DNA from: Ditylenchus dipsaci
Lineage: Eukaryota; Nematoda; Chromadorea; Rhabditida; Anguinidae
Direction: 5' to 3'
Assembly: GCA_004194705.1 (NCBI GenBank)
Contig: SADC01001192.1
Span: forward strand, 292,716-356,715
Length of the DNA stretch: 64,000 nucleotides
A program made the position numbers and the translations under genes. This document shows, piece after piece, positions 20,385 through 31,607 of the stretch. Within the stretch, counting starts at the first letter, position 1, and every line of letters begins with the position of its first letter. Below the pieces are notes generated by a model. The model was not told the origin of the DNA. It saw nothing but the letters and a program-made list of their open reading frames with translations, and did not search any database.

Positions 20385-21705
20385 TTGCTCTAATTAGCGC
20401 GCTCCCTCTAATGAACGCGCCCCCTGGAGAGCATCCAAAAAATAAACGCGCCCAATTTAATGAACGCGCCCCCCCTCCTCTCCGAAATTCAGTGTTTTGT
20501 GTATGTGAATTCAATTTTTCATCATTATTTTTCAACTCTCTCTGAAGGGCGTCTGATTGTTAGAGAGAGAACGATTAATAAAAGGAGCCCGTTTCACAGT
20601 GTGTCAACATTTCGGTGCATAGACGTTTCTCGAAAATGAAACTTTTTTCATTTTAGAGAAACGTTTCTCGAATTTGAAACTCAAAAGAGTAAAATATCTC
20701 TAAGGGTATATATGGAGATACTTATTTAGACATATTAAGGGTATTTGGCCGCTTCGCGGCCAAAGACCAGCACACTCCACATTGCAAGGGATAGGGGTAC
20801 ATACATGTGTTAACCCCTGACCCTTGCAATGTGGAATATGCTGGACTTTGGCCATCACATTCAGCCAAATACCCTTGATATGTCTAAATAAGTATCTCCA
20901 TATATACCCTTAGAGATATTTTACTCTTTGAGTTTCAAATTCGAGAAACGTTTCTCGAAAATGAAAAAAGTTTCATTTTCGAGAAACGTCTATACCCCAA
21001 CATTTCCAATGTTTATCTTATTATTTGTTAATTGTTTTTACAAAATTTGACACACTTTTGGCCAGTTTTTGTTTGTTTTCATAACTTTTATTGCTGCAAG
21101 TCATTTTCACAATATTTTAATACCATTAGATAGCTTAAAATTGCGCTACCAGTTTGTTAAAAAAATATACACAATTTACTGAAAATACGAAACGCTCGAT
21201 ACAAAAGAAGGCTAAATTGGCGGTTGGCAGAGTCAGATCGCAAACTTAAAATATCGTTTTCAAATTTTTTGAAGGTTTTAAAGAAGGAGACCCTGGAAAA
21301 TCAATGATAATGCCCGAAATTTTTTTTATCTGGGGTTTTTTTGTAAAAGCAGCCTCACATATAAGGAGTCAATTTATTAGGGGGGGGCTTTGTTTTTCAA
21401 AGCACATCACAGTACATTGCTTTAAGGTGCATGGCATAATTCCGAAGTGACTTCTAGAGCTGCAGGTGCTTCGCGATGACGTGGACGAAAGTCAAAGAAA
21501 AGAGATAAATCCCGGCGAACTTTTTAGTTTGACGTTCTTAACCAAGAATTCTAAGTTCTTAATTGATTTGTTTGGTTTTTGAGTGTCAGTCAAAATTTTC
21601 TTTTTGGATGGTTCAATAAATAAGCGCGCTCCCTGTAATAAACGCGCCCGTGGAAGGCGTCCAAAAAAAACGCGTCGGCGCGCTAATTAGAGTAAATACG
21701 GTATT
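20385..21705. repeat. Composite TACGTATTT-type element holding a 375-bp palindrome
   Basis: Left end ATACGTATTTGCTCTAATTA with GCGCGCTCCC and right end GCGCGCTAATTAGAGTAAAT ACGGTA-type sequence form the outer inverted repeat, each followed by ACGCGCCC units. A second palindrome sits inside at 20619-20993, with arms starting ATAGACGTTTCTCGAAAATG and containing GGGTATATATGGAGATACTT. The region 21010-21610 between it and the right end has no recognised content. Confidence 0.6.
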
Positions 21706-22387
21706 TCCGTTGGCGCTCTTATCATGTCCTTCCCGACTATTACTCACTCTGTTCAGGCGCGGAATTGGGGTTGATCTGTCCCATGAATTTTTTAAATTTT
21801 CAGTACGAAATCAGAGCCCTAAAAATTTTGGTAAAACAACAGTTATCTATGATTTCATAATTTTTGGATTTTTAAGAAAAATAACTTTTTTTATAATAAT
21901 TTTCATTTTGAGTTTTTTATTGGCTAAACATCCTCAGTGGTCCGAATCTGAAAGGAGAATTCAAAAAGATTTTTCGAAATATGTCCTAAAGTTAGGGATC
22001 CAACATAATAGTGAAAACTAAAAAAGGGCGGAAAAACCAATTGGGCTGAAAAGCAAAGCTGAAAAGCTGAAAAAGTAGTCGGGGGACACAACAAATATAT
22101 ACAAGTTGTAAGTTTGTGTGTACAGTGTAGAAGATAATTTTATTCCATATTCCAATACAAACAACAAGAGTAACCAATCAAATTGCACTTAACAATAATA
22201 ACTTACACAATGACCAACCAACTGCTCTTGAACCTAACACACAATTACGATAGAGCACAAGAAATCACAGATTTGAATGTTTTTGGTGAGATAAATATGT
22301 TTTTGGTGAGATAAATATTTTAGCTGCAAAATCCCGGAAATGCCTTTGAATAGCCAGATATAGAAAAGATTTTATTTGTGCTAAATT
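21706..22387. other. AT-rich sequence downstream of CRELD; polyadenylation signal at 22371
   Basis: No gene recognised at 21706-22370. On the minus strand AATAAA occurs at 22376-22371, about 12 bases after the stop codon of the acidic CRELD exon, the position expected of a cleavage signal for that transcript. Confidence 0.5.
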
Positions 22388-22590
22388 TTACAAACTCGGA
22401 TTAAAGCTCATCATCCCAGGACCGCTATTGCCTAGTTGTTGGCCATCGGGTACCTTGATTTCAATGTTTTGTGAGGCAGCTTCCTTTTTGGATTCAGGCA
22501 CTTCATGGTCATTGGATTCTTTATTTTCTTCTTGTTCTTCTTCATCATCTTCTTCTTTAGAAAATGAGGTAGTAGTATCATTGTCTTGGA
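22388..22590 (-). CDS. Alternative last exon of CRELD: acidic soluble tail
   Basis: After the acceptor TTTTTTAG at 22591 the frame reads 66 residues: an acidic run (KEEDDEEEQEENKE), then KKEAASQNIEIKVPDGQQ and a C-terminus MMSFNPSL followed by TAA and a close AATAAA. The exon begins with two bases of a split codon, the same phase as the membrane-segment exon at 23167. Both can therefore join the exon ending at 25257. Its use would give a CRELD lacking membrane segments, as reported for one of two products of the Caenorhabditis crld-1 gene. It could instead be the end of a separate gene whose other exons I cannot see. Confidence 0.55.
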
Positions 22591-22661
22591 CTAAAAAACA
22601 TTTTTTTTTAATTCTCAAAACCTAGTTGTGATATTTTTTTTGGTTTTAACTTTAAAAGTGC

Positions 22662-22870
22662 TTAAAGGGGCTTGCCCGTGCGTTCTTTTGCAATTTTTTT
22701 GAATCCTTCAAATTTTCACTCGTTGTGCATCAGATCTAATATTGATGACCCTATACTACTTTTAAAACTAGGCAGCAAACTTTAAAAGTCTGGATGAGAA
22801 CGCATGTAAAACTTGATTGAGTGTTGGTTCCCGCCTTTTCTCAGTGTCGGGTACGGGAATGCCCTTTTAG
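22662..22870. repeat. TTAA-type MITE between the two alternative CRELD ends
   Basis: TTAAAGGGGCTTGCCCGTGC at the left and GGTACGGGAATGCCCTTTTA at the right are degenerate inverted ends. Inner segments (CGCCTTTTCTC, TTGCAATTTTTTTGAATCC) match the AGGGGCATG subgroup at 15.8 and 33.4 kb. Confidence 0.6.
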
Positions 22871-22928
22871 CAGCAAGAAATGGGGATAACAATTACATCA
22901 ACAAACAACTATATAGATGAGAAAATTA

Positions 22929-25900
22929 TCAATGAAAAGTGTTTTGGAAATATTCTTTGGCAGATTCTGGCAGCAAGTCTTGAAAGAAGTTCTCCAAGAA
23001 GACAGCGGCTGCTAGGGCTAATAATGTGAGGGTCACAGCAACTGGGGATCGATGGCTGGTGAACACAAATGCAGACACACCCAGCAAGCCAACAATGGCT
23101 ATAAGGCGAAGGGTGGTGTCCGGTCTCAGCAAACTAGCTGGCTGATGATCTGAATCAGAACAAAAGTCTTCCATCATTAAAAAAAACACAAAGAGAAAGC
23201 AGACAGTACAACACCAACAAAGCTATATAGAGAGAGACACGCCACAAACACAAATTGTTATAGACTGTAAATATTTTTTGTAATATAAATTTTGTTATTT
23301 TCGTAAATCTCATCCTGCCAGATGTGGTCAAAATTTAGAATTTTTTAACACGAGAATAGCTGTGATCATAGTCGAGTTGACCCCTCAACTTTTTAGGGTC
23401 AACTTTTGTCAAAAGTGCTAAAATACCAATTTTTTATACGGAAAGTGCAAAATCTGATATTTGTGACCCCCTTCAACTTTTTGAGCTCTACAAGATGGCA
23501 TTCACAGAAATTCAAAATCCTGTCTCTACGAAATTTTAGCAGAATTTGACCCTAAGTTGACACCAGTTGACCCCTCAAATTTTTTTACTCACCGATTTTT
23601 CTGCGTCGAATTTTCATAAATCACTCAGAAAAACTGCCTATATTTTCGTGTAGAGCTCAAAAATTTGCCCTGGGGTCATAAATATCAAAATAAATAAATA
23701 TTCAGAAAAATATTGACATTTTTTGAATTTAAGAAAAAGTTGACCCCGACTATGATTACGGCCAATGCCCGATCGTAAATTCTGCCACCTAATTTTCCAT
23801 AAAAAATCGCTGGGTTTTGGGGTCGAACTGTTTTAGCTTGAATTTTGTGATATTTGCATGTTGTATTGTGAATCCTTGCACTAGTTCAGTCGCATTTGTC
23901 ATGACGAATTTTTCGTGCTTTTTCGTCACAACATATCATGCGATCACGTCATTTTAAAGATTTTTGAACTGTTTTTTACTCGACCGACTTTTTCCTCGAT
24001 TATTCATTGAAGAACGACTGGCACGATGAGGATCAGCGGGAAAAGTTCTTTTAAAAAGGCAGAAATTACGATCCGGCATTCTCGTGTTAAAGGACCTCGT
24101 CTCTTCCTTGTCATAGCAATTTGAAAGGTTTGAATGCGCGCGGGACCACACATATTTTGTCAATAATAATTTCAAATAGTTTTTTGTTTGCGCTTATTGT
24201 TTAGAAAATAAATTTGTGAATTTGTTCAAAATTTTAAACCATTTACTAGTCCAGCATAACATTGCTTGACAATGCCAGATCGGACAACTCGTCCGGCTAT
24301 CACTGCTCCACAACTGTCACAATGTGACTTATATCGAATAGAACATATCGTTTAAAATTTAAAACGCAAACAAAAATAATTCAAAAACATTATTGACAAA
24401 ATCAATGTGATCCCGCGCGCATTCAAACATTTGACATTGCCATGATAAGGAAGACATAAGGTCCTTTAATAAGGCTTTTTTGTCCCGTCAAATTCAACGG
24501 GTTATGCGAATTTGAAAATTTTGTCTTTCTAAAGGATTTCATAATACAGCGTGGCCCGAAAAATTTGGAAAATTTAAAATAAAGTTGATTTGCGACTTTT
24601 TTCATCTGCGACTTATTCCCATTTTTTATGCAAATCTTTGTGTTTCGTATCGAAGAGCTTCTAGGTAGCTTAACTACTGTCATCAATTTTTGGGGGGAAT
24701 CTATGGTTCAAGGATTGGGTTGGCAGACGCGGAATTGACTTTTTTCAATGTTTTTCAAATTTTAGCTCAATGATAGCTCAAATGAAAGAGAAAAATGTCA
24801 GCTGAATTTTAGAATATAGAGTGCCTAAGTTTTTAAACACAAGTTAGAAAAATTATACAAACGATTGCGCGATTTGAAAAGTCGTTTTTCACTTTTCTCT
24901 TTCATTTGAGCTATCATTGAGAAAAAAAACTAAACATAATCAAAGCTAATATCTGAAAAACATTCAAAAAGTCAAGGTCCTATCTACGCAAATTTTTTAA
25001 TATTTCTCGAAACTTTTTTGGCCACCCTGTTCCGAAGTTAGCCCTCAACTTTAGCTTTTCAACTGACCTAATCTTATATGATGAGACGGTATTGTTTACT
25101 AATGTAAATTTGATATTTTGAACTTAAAGAATCTATAAACTGCGTTTTTTGCGAGGTCATAGGGAGTTAATTTTGAGATTATCTAGTTGATAAAACCTCT
25201 TTCCTTATTAGTTCTAACATATTTCTAGTTCTATAAATTTCACAAAGTAAATATACCTTCCACATCCAGAACACACTCTGCCTCTTCTCCGGCATTTACA
25301 CCTTTTCCTCCAGTAGCTTTGTTCTTCTTGACATAGCCTAGAGCGCAGTCACAATAATATGAACCTGGAGTATTGATGCACACTTCATGTTCCAGAATAC
25401 ACTTCTTTTCTGCCTCATCTCCTTCTTTCTGTCCGACAAGGCACTCATTGATGTCTTCAATTGAAGATAGTAAAATGACATTTATAAAAATTGAAAAAAC
25501 TGACCAACACAACCGTTTTCTGCATCCATTTTGTAGCCTGTCCTACATGCTCGGCAACCTTTGGGCCCTGCAGCAGTGCAGCCACTGGCACATCCGTCAA
25601 AACATTCTGAATGAATTTCTAATTGAAAAAAAAATAACAGTTATTTTGTACTTTCTCTAATTTAAGCCCCTTTCAACTTTGAGGTATCTCGGGATAGAAT
25701 CAATATTGTGTGAAAATGTAAATTGCGCTTTCTTAACTACCACTAATTCTAATGATTTCGCTTTATTTAAATTAAGGATTTTAACAGCTAGGGAAACTTG
25801 TCCAAAACGAAATTTGTCAAACATAGGTTTCGTCAAAACGAAACTTGTCAAGACGAAAATTTTCAAATTTTCCGGTCGAGGAAAACCGTTTTCGAAATCT

Positions 25901-27314
25901 AGTGGGTACAAAAAGCTGTGACCGTTTGAAATGCTAAGAATTTCTCATGCCATTCTGTATCTTTTCGAGCGACATAAAATTTTTAACAAAAAGGTGAAAC
26001 GCAGAGAGAAAACAAGGTGAAGTAATAAAATACAAAAAAATTCAAAAAATATTTTCGCAATAATTTAGCTGTCCCCGCCAATTCAAAAAGTCCAAATTTC
26101 CGTGGCCGTAGACGGCAATGGTCCTTTAAGTTATAAGAAAATAAGAAATAAGCAAAATAAGATCAAGTAACAGCGTTTTACAGAGATTAGGTCACGTAAA
26201 ACGCTGTTATGGACTTGGTTTTGCTGGTTTTGAAATTTTTTACATAAACTCATTAATTTTCATTACGAAAATGTTTTCTAGACTCTAGTGGTTATTCTGT
26301 TATTCCACATCGTGCTCGTAAAAACCTTTTCAAACATAGCAAAAATCATACCTGAGCATTCAAGAAATGTTGAGTTCTGAATAGTTGGGAAGTAGTGAGC
26401 ATCACAATTGCTGCACATTTTGCCCACATAGCCTGTTTCACACTCGCACTTGCCTTGACCCACTCTGCTACCATCACCCTAAAAAATTATAAAATTGTAA
26501 TTCAATAATAAGTTAAAGATTTTATTAACCTCACAACTTCCTCTGCCAAAACAAACTCCACTGGTTTGGGCATCTTTACCCACTTGGAGTCCAGGACACG
26601 GTGAGCATTGGGGCCCGAAAAAGCGGGTGAACAACACCTTTTCAGCTCTTCAACGCACAAAAACTTTTCTAAATCTGGTTGCCGGTCTTGGCGGTTAAAA
26701 AACCAGTTCTCAAGATGTTCTTCTTGCTCTTCTGCTAGTGTATGGCACTAAATAAGGGTTTATAATTTGCACATTTAGGGCTTTAATACGAGTAAATAAT
26801 ACATTGAACTGAAGATCTTTGACTGAATCCTTGCCAATTAAGCTCACTTTACTGTCTTTTTTACACACATACTCCATGATTTCCACAAATCTAGTTTCAC
26901 TTAAAAAAATAATATCAGTAAACATGTTAAGAAAACATATGAACCGTCGCATTTTAACAAAAAAAATCAGTTTTTTATATCAATTTTTGTAATATCAATA
27001 GAACGGGTCTTACCTGGTCTTAAACTTCCCCAACTTTCTCTCCTCCCAGTCAGTATTGCCTCCGCCGAAATGGAGTTGCTCTGTCTTGTTCAGTCCCTAC
27101 AAATACTTATAAATTTGTGCTTGCTCAGATATTCAACACATTCAGAGCCAACCTCCATAAAGGTCCTGACCAAGTACTGGCAATATTTGCAGTTGTTGGT
27201 TGTGGACTTGTCTGTAGATGCCAAAGCACGGCAGAGATTGACTAGCAGAAAAATTAAATATAGCCATGTAAAACTGTTTTTAAAGTTGGTTAATAGGGAA
27301 GTGTGGAAAAGCAT
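22929..27314 (-). CDS. CRELD (cysteine-rich with EGF-like domains) ER protein, membrane form
   Basis: Eight exons: 27314-27153, 27096-27014, 26899-26803, 26747-26530, 26478-26352, 25618-25505, 25454-25257, 23167-22929; about 412 residues. In order: signal peptide (LYLIFLLVNLCRALA), CKYC (CxxC, thioredoxin-like motif of CRELD), the WE region (FGGGNTDWEERKLGKF), SETRFVEIMEYVC, CHTLAEEQEEHLENWFFNR, EGF/laminin-type repeats (GKCECETGYVGKMCSNCDA), a furin-like cysteine stretch, a calcium-binding EGF (DINECL... CINTPGSYYCDCALGY), and two C-terminal membrane segments. CRELD proteins act in the ER lumen and membrane, and CRELD1 promotes maturation of acetylcholine receptors. Phases are consistent if one T is added to the run at 26618-26622. 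The intron between exons 6 and 7 is only ~50 nt. A second possible last exon lies at 22590-22388. Confidence 0.9.
23340..23765. repeat. TIR-bounded repeat in last CRELD intron
   Basis: ATCATAGTCGAGTTGACCCC at the left pairs with GTTGACCCCGACTATGATTA at the right. The body holds a second GTTGACCCC copy. About 400 bp, non-coding, and not seen elsewhere in the window. Confidence 0.55.
24087..24469. repeat. TTAA-flanked MITE, AGGACC subgroup
   Basis: TTAAAGGACCTCGTCTCTTC ... and ...ACATAAGGTCCTTTAA, with subterminal TGAATGCGCGCGGGACCACA and its partner GTGATCCCGCGCGCATTCAA. Arms of ~125 bp. It lies in the last CRELD intron (25256-23168). The same subgroup hosts the hAT insertion at 33.9 kb. Confidence 0.7.
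24545..25031. repeat. Mariner-like non-autonomous element (GTGGCC ends) in CRELD intron
   Basis: TACAGCGTGGCCCGAAAAAT at the left and TTTTTTGGCCACCCTGT at the right match the ends of the 9144-10502 element. Inner inverted segments TGATAGCTCAAATGAAAGAG / CTCTTTCATTTGAGCTATCA meet near the middle. No transposase. Confidence 0.55.
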
Positions 27315-27589
27315 CTTGCATCAGGACTGCAATGGGAACAAAGCCTCGAATATCACTTGGATGTGAGTCAAGCTAAATGATGATGTTGGTGACACAAATG
27401 AATGGGCAGGCTGGGATTTTGTACACACCCACAACCCGTCCAACCTGCACTGTTACTAGACACTTGTTGTACACGCCATTGTTGGCATTCAGCAATTTTT
27501 TTTAAACGCAAATGCATCTTTGCAGGACAATTACACATGAAAATGGATACAGCAATTTGAACTCGTGGAACTAGAAAGTCATGGCTTAA

Positions 27590-27905
27590 AAGCTTATTTT
27601 TGCCGCTAATCGTACAAACGAGTATTTCTCGGTGTTTTTCTGTCGTAAACTATTTATTTTCACATAAGCATGTAGACTACTCTCGTTTCTTATGAGCTAT
27701 CAACTGACTCGATGTAGTTATTAAAAGTTTGAGAAATACCTGTTTTTAGGAGACAGGAGTTGTTCCATAAAAACGGGTATTTCTCAAAATTTTCATAACT
27801 ACATCGAGTCAGTTAATAGCTGAGGGCTACATGCTGATGTGAAAATAGACAATTTACGACAGAAAAACACCGAAAAAAATTGTTTGTACGAAAAGCGACA
27901 AAAAT
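27590..27905. repeat. ~315-bp palindrome upstream of CRELD
   Basis: CGTACAAACGAGTATTTCTC ... and the inverted TTGTTTGTACGAAAAGCGAC bound the palindrome. ACTGACTCGATGTAGTTAT pairs with CATAACTACATCGAGTCAGT nearer the centre. It lies ~280 bp upstream of the CRELD start. Confidence 0.65.
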
Positions 27906-27949
27906 CAGCTTTTTAGCTCCAAAAAAGCTATAATTTCATTCTGAGCACG

Positions 27950-30900
27950 ATGGTGCAAAAAAATTGAAAAAAGTAACTCTACGGTGTTCAGCGGTCTTTG
28001 TAAACCATTGTGTTTTAAAAATTTTGGCTTTTAAAAAACCATTGTGTTTTTTTTTTCAAAAACGTTGTTCACACAAAAAATGTACAAAAAAGTGTGGAAA
28101 CGCCATTTTTCAACAAATAGCCAACACTATTTGACAAAGCAAGAAAAACTGCACCAGATAGTGCTTTAAAGTAATCTGAAACCAGGCTTTTTGAATGTTA
28201 AGCAAACGTTTAAAAGTATATTCCAAAAGGCACTTTGACCTGAAACTTTGATTTCTCCGGATAAACCGGAACTTCTGACACCGGATTCGTGTTCATCATG
28301 GTCGATTCACCTGAAAAAATGTCCTTTGTTTATCACAATCCCTGTCAAATTTCAAATTCTGCTCGAGACAAAAATCATTTAAAATAAAAAATTCAAATTT
28401 TAAATGATTTTTGTCTTGAGCGGAATTCGAAATGTGACAGTGACTGTGATAATCAAAAGATGGTTTCTCAAGTAAATCGACCATGCTGAACACGAATCTG
28501 GTGTCAGAATTTCAGTTTTATCCAGCAAAATCAAAGTTTCAGGTCAAGATGCCTTTTGGAATATACTTTTAAACGTTTGCTTAACATTCAAAAAGCCTGG
28601 TTTCAGATTACTTTAAAGCACTATCTGGTGCAGTTTTTCTTGCTCTGTCAAATAGTGTTGCTATTTGTTGAAAAACGGCGTTTCCACACTTTTTTGTACA
28701 TTTTGTGTAAACAACGTTTTTGAAAAAAAACACAATGGTTTCTGTGAGCCAAAAATTTCATATGATTGTCATGAATACCTCAACGATATGTCATTTGAAA
28801 GCTCGCAATCTGCGCTTCCTTTTGCACATGAAATAAGAGAAATATATTGAAACAGTGGCATGTTTACTTCATTAAAATGGCATAGACCAAAATCGTGACA
28901 TTGATGGTTTACAAAGACCGCTGAACACCGTAGAGTTACTTTTTTTCTTTGCACCATCGTGCTCAGAATGAAATTCTGCACCAGGACATACCATCAAGAC
29001 GTACAGCCGTTCCCGTGTTAAACAAACAGCAATTGTAAAATCATTACAAAGCAACAAGAGCGAGAACGGAGCTAAAATGCAAAAATAAAATAAGCAAACA
29101 CTCGCAAACCACTCAGTCCGGAAATGTTATTCAGCCAGTGTCCTTGTGCAAAGCCTCAACCGCAAACGTTGCCACGCCATTTCAAAAAATGAAACAAATC
29201 CTTGAAAAATTAGGAGCGAGAAATCTCAAAAATACATCACTGGTTACAGCCTTACCTAAGTTGGTAGTGCTCGGCCTATGGGTAACATTTTTCAAAGATC
29301 GATTTTAACCACTTTTTAGATTTGAAAAAGAAATCTGAAAAGCCATCGTGTTCTCTCTGAAATTGTGCTTCAGAAATGGCAAAAGTCAGGCATGAGGCTC
29401 GGAGTGTTAAAAACATCATCACTAGGGTTGTCGCTACGACAAGCCTGATCATCACGGCGTGTCAAGACTTGCGCAATAAGATTTTAGATCATATCATTAT
29501 AGGCTAGGTGAAATTTGCCGAAACGAAATTTGCCAAAACAAATATTGCCCGATCGGAATTTGCCTACTCGGCTACCAGACAATTTCTAATATTTTTAGAA
29601 TTTGTCGCGCGACATTTTCTAATATTTTTCGGTAAATTCGGGACAAAACAACCGAATTTACCGAAAAATGTCGCGCGACAAATTCTAAAAATATTAGAAA
29701 TTGTCTGGTAGCCAACCTACTCTTGGCAAATTCCAATTTGGCAAAACATCCGTTTGTCAAATATTCTTTTTGCCAAGTTTCCCTAGCCTCATTATATAAT
29801 GCGATTTGAGAGATTGTGAGGTTTCAACTGCGAAAAACGTACTGCAAGATTTCCGACGCAATATACACTCAAGCATTTTTATTTACAATTATATTATAGC
29901 ATTATATAATTATATAAGCATTATATAATGAGGCTAGGGGAAACTTGGCAAAAAAAAATAAATAGCGTTCTGGCAAATTCCGATCGGGCAATATTTGTTT
30001 TGGCAAATTTCGTTTCGGCAAATTTCACCTAGCCTATAATGATATGATCTAAAATCTTATTGCGCAAGTCTTGCCACGCCGTGATGATCAGGCTTGTCGT
30101 AGCGACAACCCTAGTGATGATGTTTTTAACACTCCGAGCCTCATGCCTGACTTTTGCCATTTCTGAAGCACAATTTCAGAGAGAACACGATGGCTTTTCA
30201 GATTTCTTTTTCAAATCTAAAAAGTGGTTAAAATCGATCTTTGAAAAATGTTACCCATAGGCCGAGCACTACCAACTTAGGTAAGGCTGTAACCAGTGAT
30301 GTATTTTTGAGATTTCTCGCTCCTAATTTTTCAAGGATTTGTTTCATTTTTTGAAATGGCGTGGCAACGTTTGCGGTTGAGGCTTTGCACAAGGACACTG
30401 GCTGAATAACATTTCCGGACTGAGTGGTTTGCGAGTGTTTGCTTATTTTATTTTTGCATTTTAGCTCCGTTCTCGCTCTTGTTGCTTTGTAATGATTTTT
30501 ACAATTGCTGTTTGTTTAACACGGGAACGGCTGTACGTCTTGATGGTATGTCCTGGTGCAGAATTTCATTCTGAGCACGATGGTGCAAAGAAAAAAGTAA
30601 CTCTACGGTGTTCAGCGGTCTTTGTAAACCATCAATGTCACGATTTTGGTCTATGCCACTTTAATGAAGTAAACATGCCACTGTTTCAATATATTTCTCT
30701 TATTTCATGTGCAAAAGGAAGCGCAGATTGCGAGCTTTCAAATGACATATCGTTGAGGTATTCATGACAATCATATGAAATTTTTGGCTCACAGAAACCA
30801 TTGTGTTTTTTTTCAAAAACGTTGTTTACACAAAAATGTACAAAAAAGTGTGGAAACGCCGTTTTTCAACAAATAGCAACACTATTTGACAGAGCAAGAA

Positions 30901-31141
30901 AAACTGCACCAGATAGTGCTTTAAAGTAATCTGAAACCAGGCTTTTTGAATGTTAAGCAAACGTTTAAAAGTATATTCCAAAAGGCATCTTGACCTGAAA
31001 CTTTGATTTCTCCGGATAAACCGGAACTTCTGACACCGGATTCGTGTTCATCATGGTCGATTCACCTGAAAAAATGTCCTTTGTTTATCACAATCCCTGT
31101 CAAATTTCAAATTCTGCTCAAGACAAAAATCATTTAAAATT
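27950..31141. repeat. Double foldback, ~1.18-kb inverted arms
   Basis: Segment 28388-29565 is a near-perfect inverted copy of 29965-31141; for example TCATGAATACCTCAACGATA at 28769 matches its complement at ~30752. In addition 27950-28380 pairs with 28388-28745, so the left arm can fold two ways. The ~400-bp spacer holds a further palindrome (29570-29712, TTTTTCGGTAAATTCGGGAC around CGAATTTACC). Parts of the same family recur at 32630-32860, 54370-55060, 55870-56050 and 58935-59050. The ~90-residue frames seen in both arms are mirror by-products; I recognise no domain. Confidence 0.75.
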
Positions 31142-31403
31142 TGAAATTTAAGTCCACGTACGTGTCAGAAATTCAATAAAAGACATAAAAAACCTTATGG
31201 AATGGCCAGAACCCTGTTGTCTTACCATGGTTAAGAGTTTTTGCCAAAAAAGATGTATATGGGACGTAACATTATGTTTCAACTTCAATATATTTCAACT
31301 AGGAAAAATGATCAGTTTTATTATGAAAATGCTGCCAAAGAGCGTGTGACCAGTAAAAAATTGAGATTTCGACATCTTTATATATTTTTTCAAGTAAAAA
31401 TTA

Positions 31404-31607
31404 TTTAAAGAGACCATACTTGTTGATGCGAATGAGAATTTGACAAATTCAGATGCGCGCGGGACAATTCTCTTTCGTCTCGCACTCTACTCTTTTGAGT
31501 CGCTCGAAATAACTCCAAAGAGTAGAGTGCGAGACGAAAGAGAAGTGTCCCGCGCGCATTTGAATTTGCCAAATTTTCATTTGCATCAACAAGTATGGTC
31601 TTTTAAA
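31404..31607. repeat. TTTAAA-flanked MITE, near-perfect hairpin
   Basis: TTTAAAGAGACCATACTTGT at the left, ACAAGTATGGTCTTTTAAA at the right, with TCAGATGCGCGCGGGAC and its partner inside. A 38-bp inner palindrome carries AGAGTAGAGTGCGAGACGAA. Related to the copy at 62997-63194. Confidence 0.75.

Noticed and set aside
22929..23189. An independent small two-membrane-segment protein starting at the ATG near 23174
   Set aside because: An acceptor (GGAAG) right after that ATG joins exon 7 of CRELD in phase, and CRELD1 proteins end with exactly such a pair of membrane segments.
28769..30767. A ~90-residue frame present in both arms of the foldback as a pair of genes
   Set aside because: The frames are mirror images caused by the inverted repeat, part copies at 54.5 kb are broken, and no domain is recognisable.
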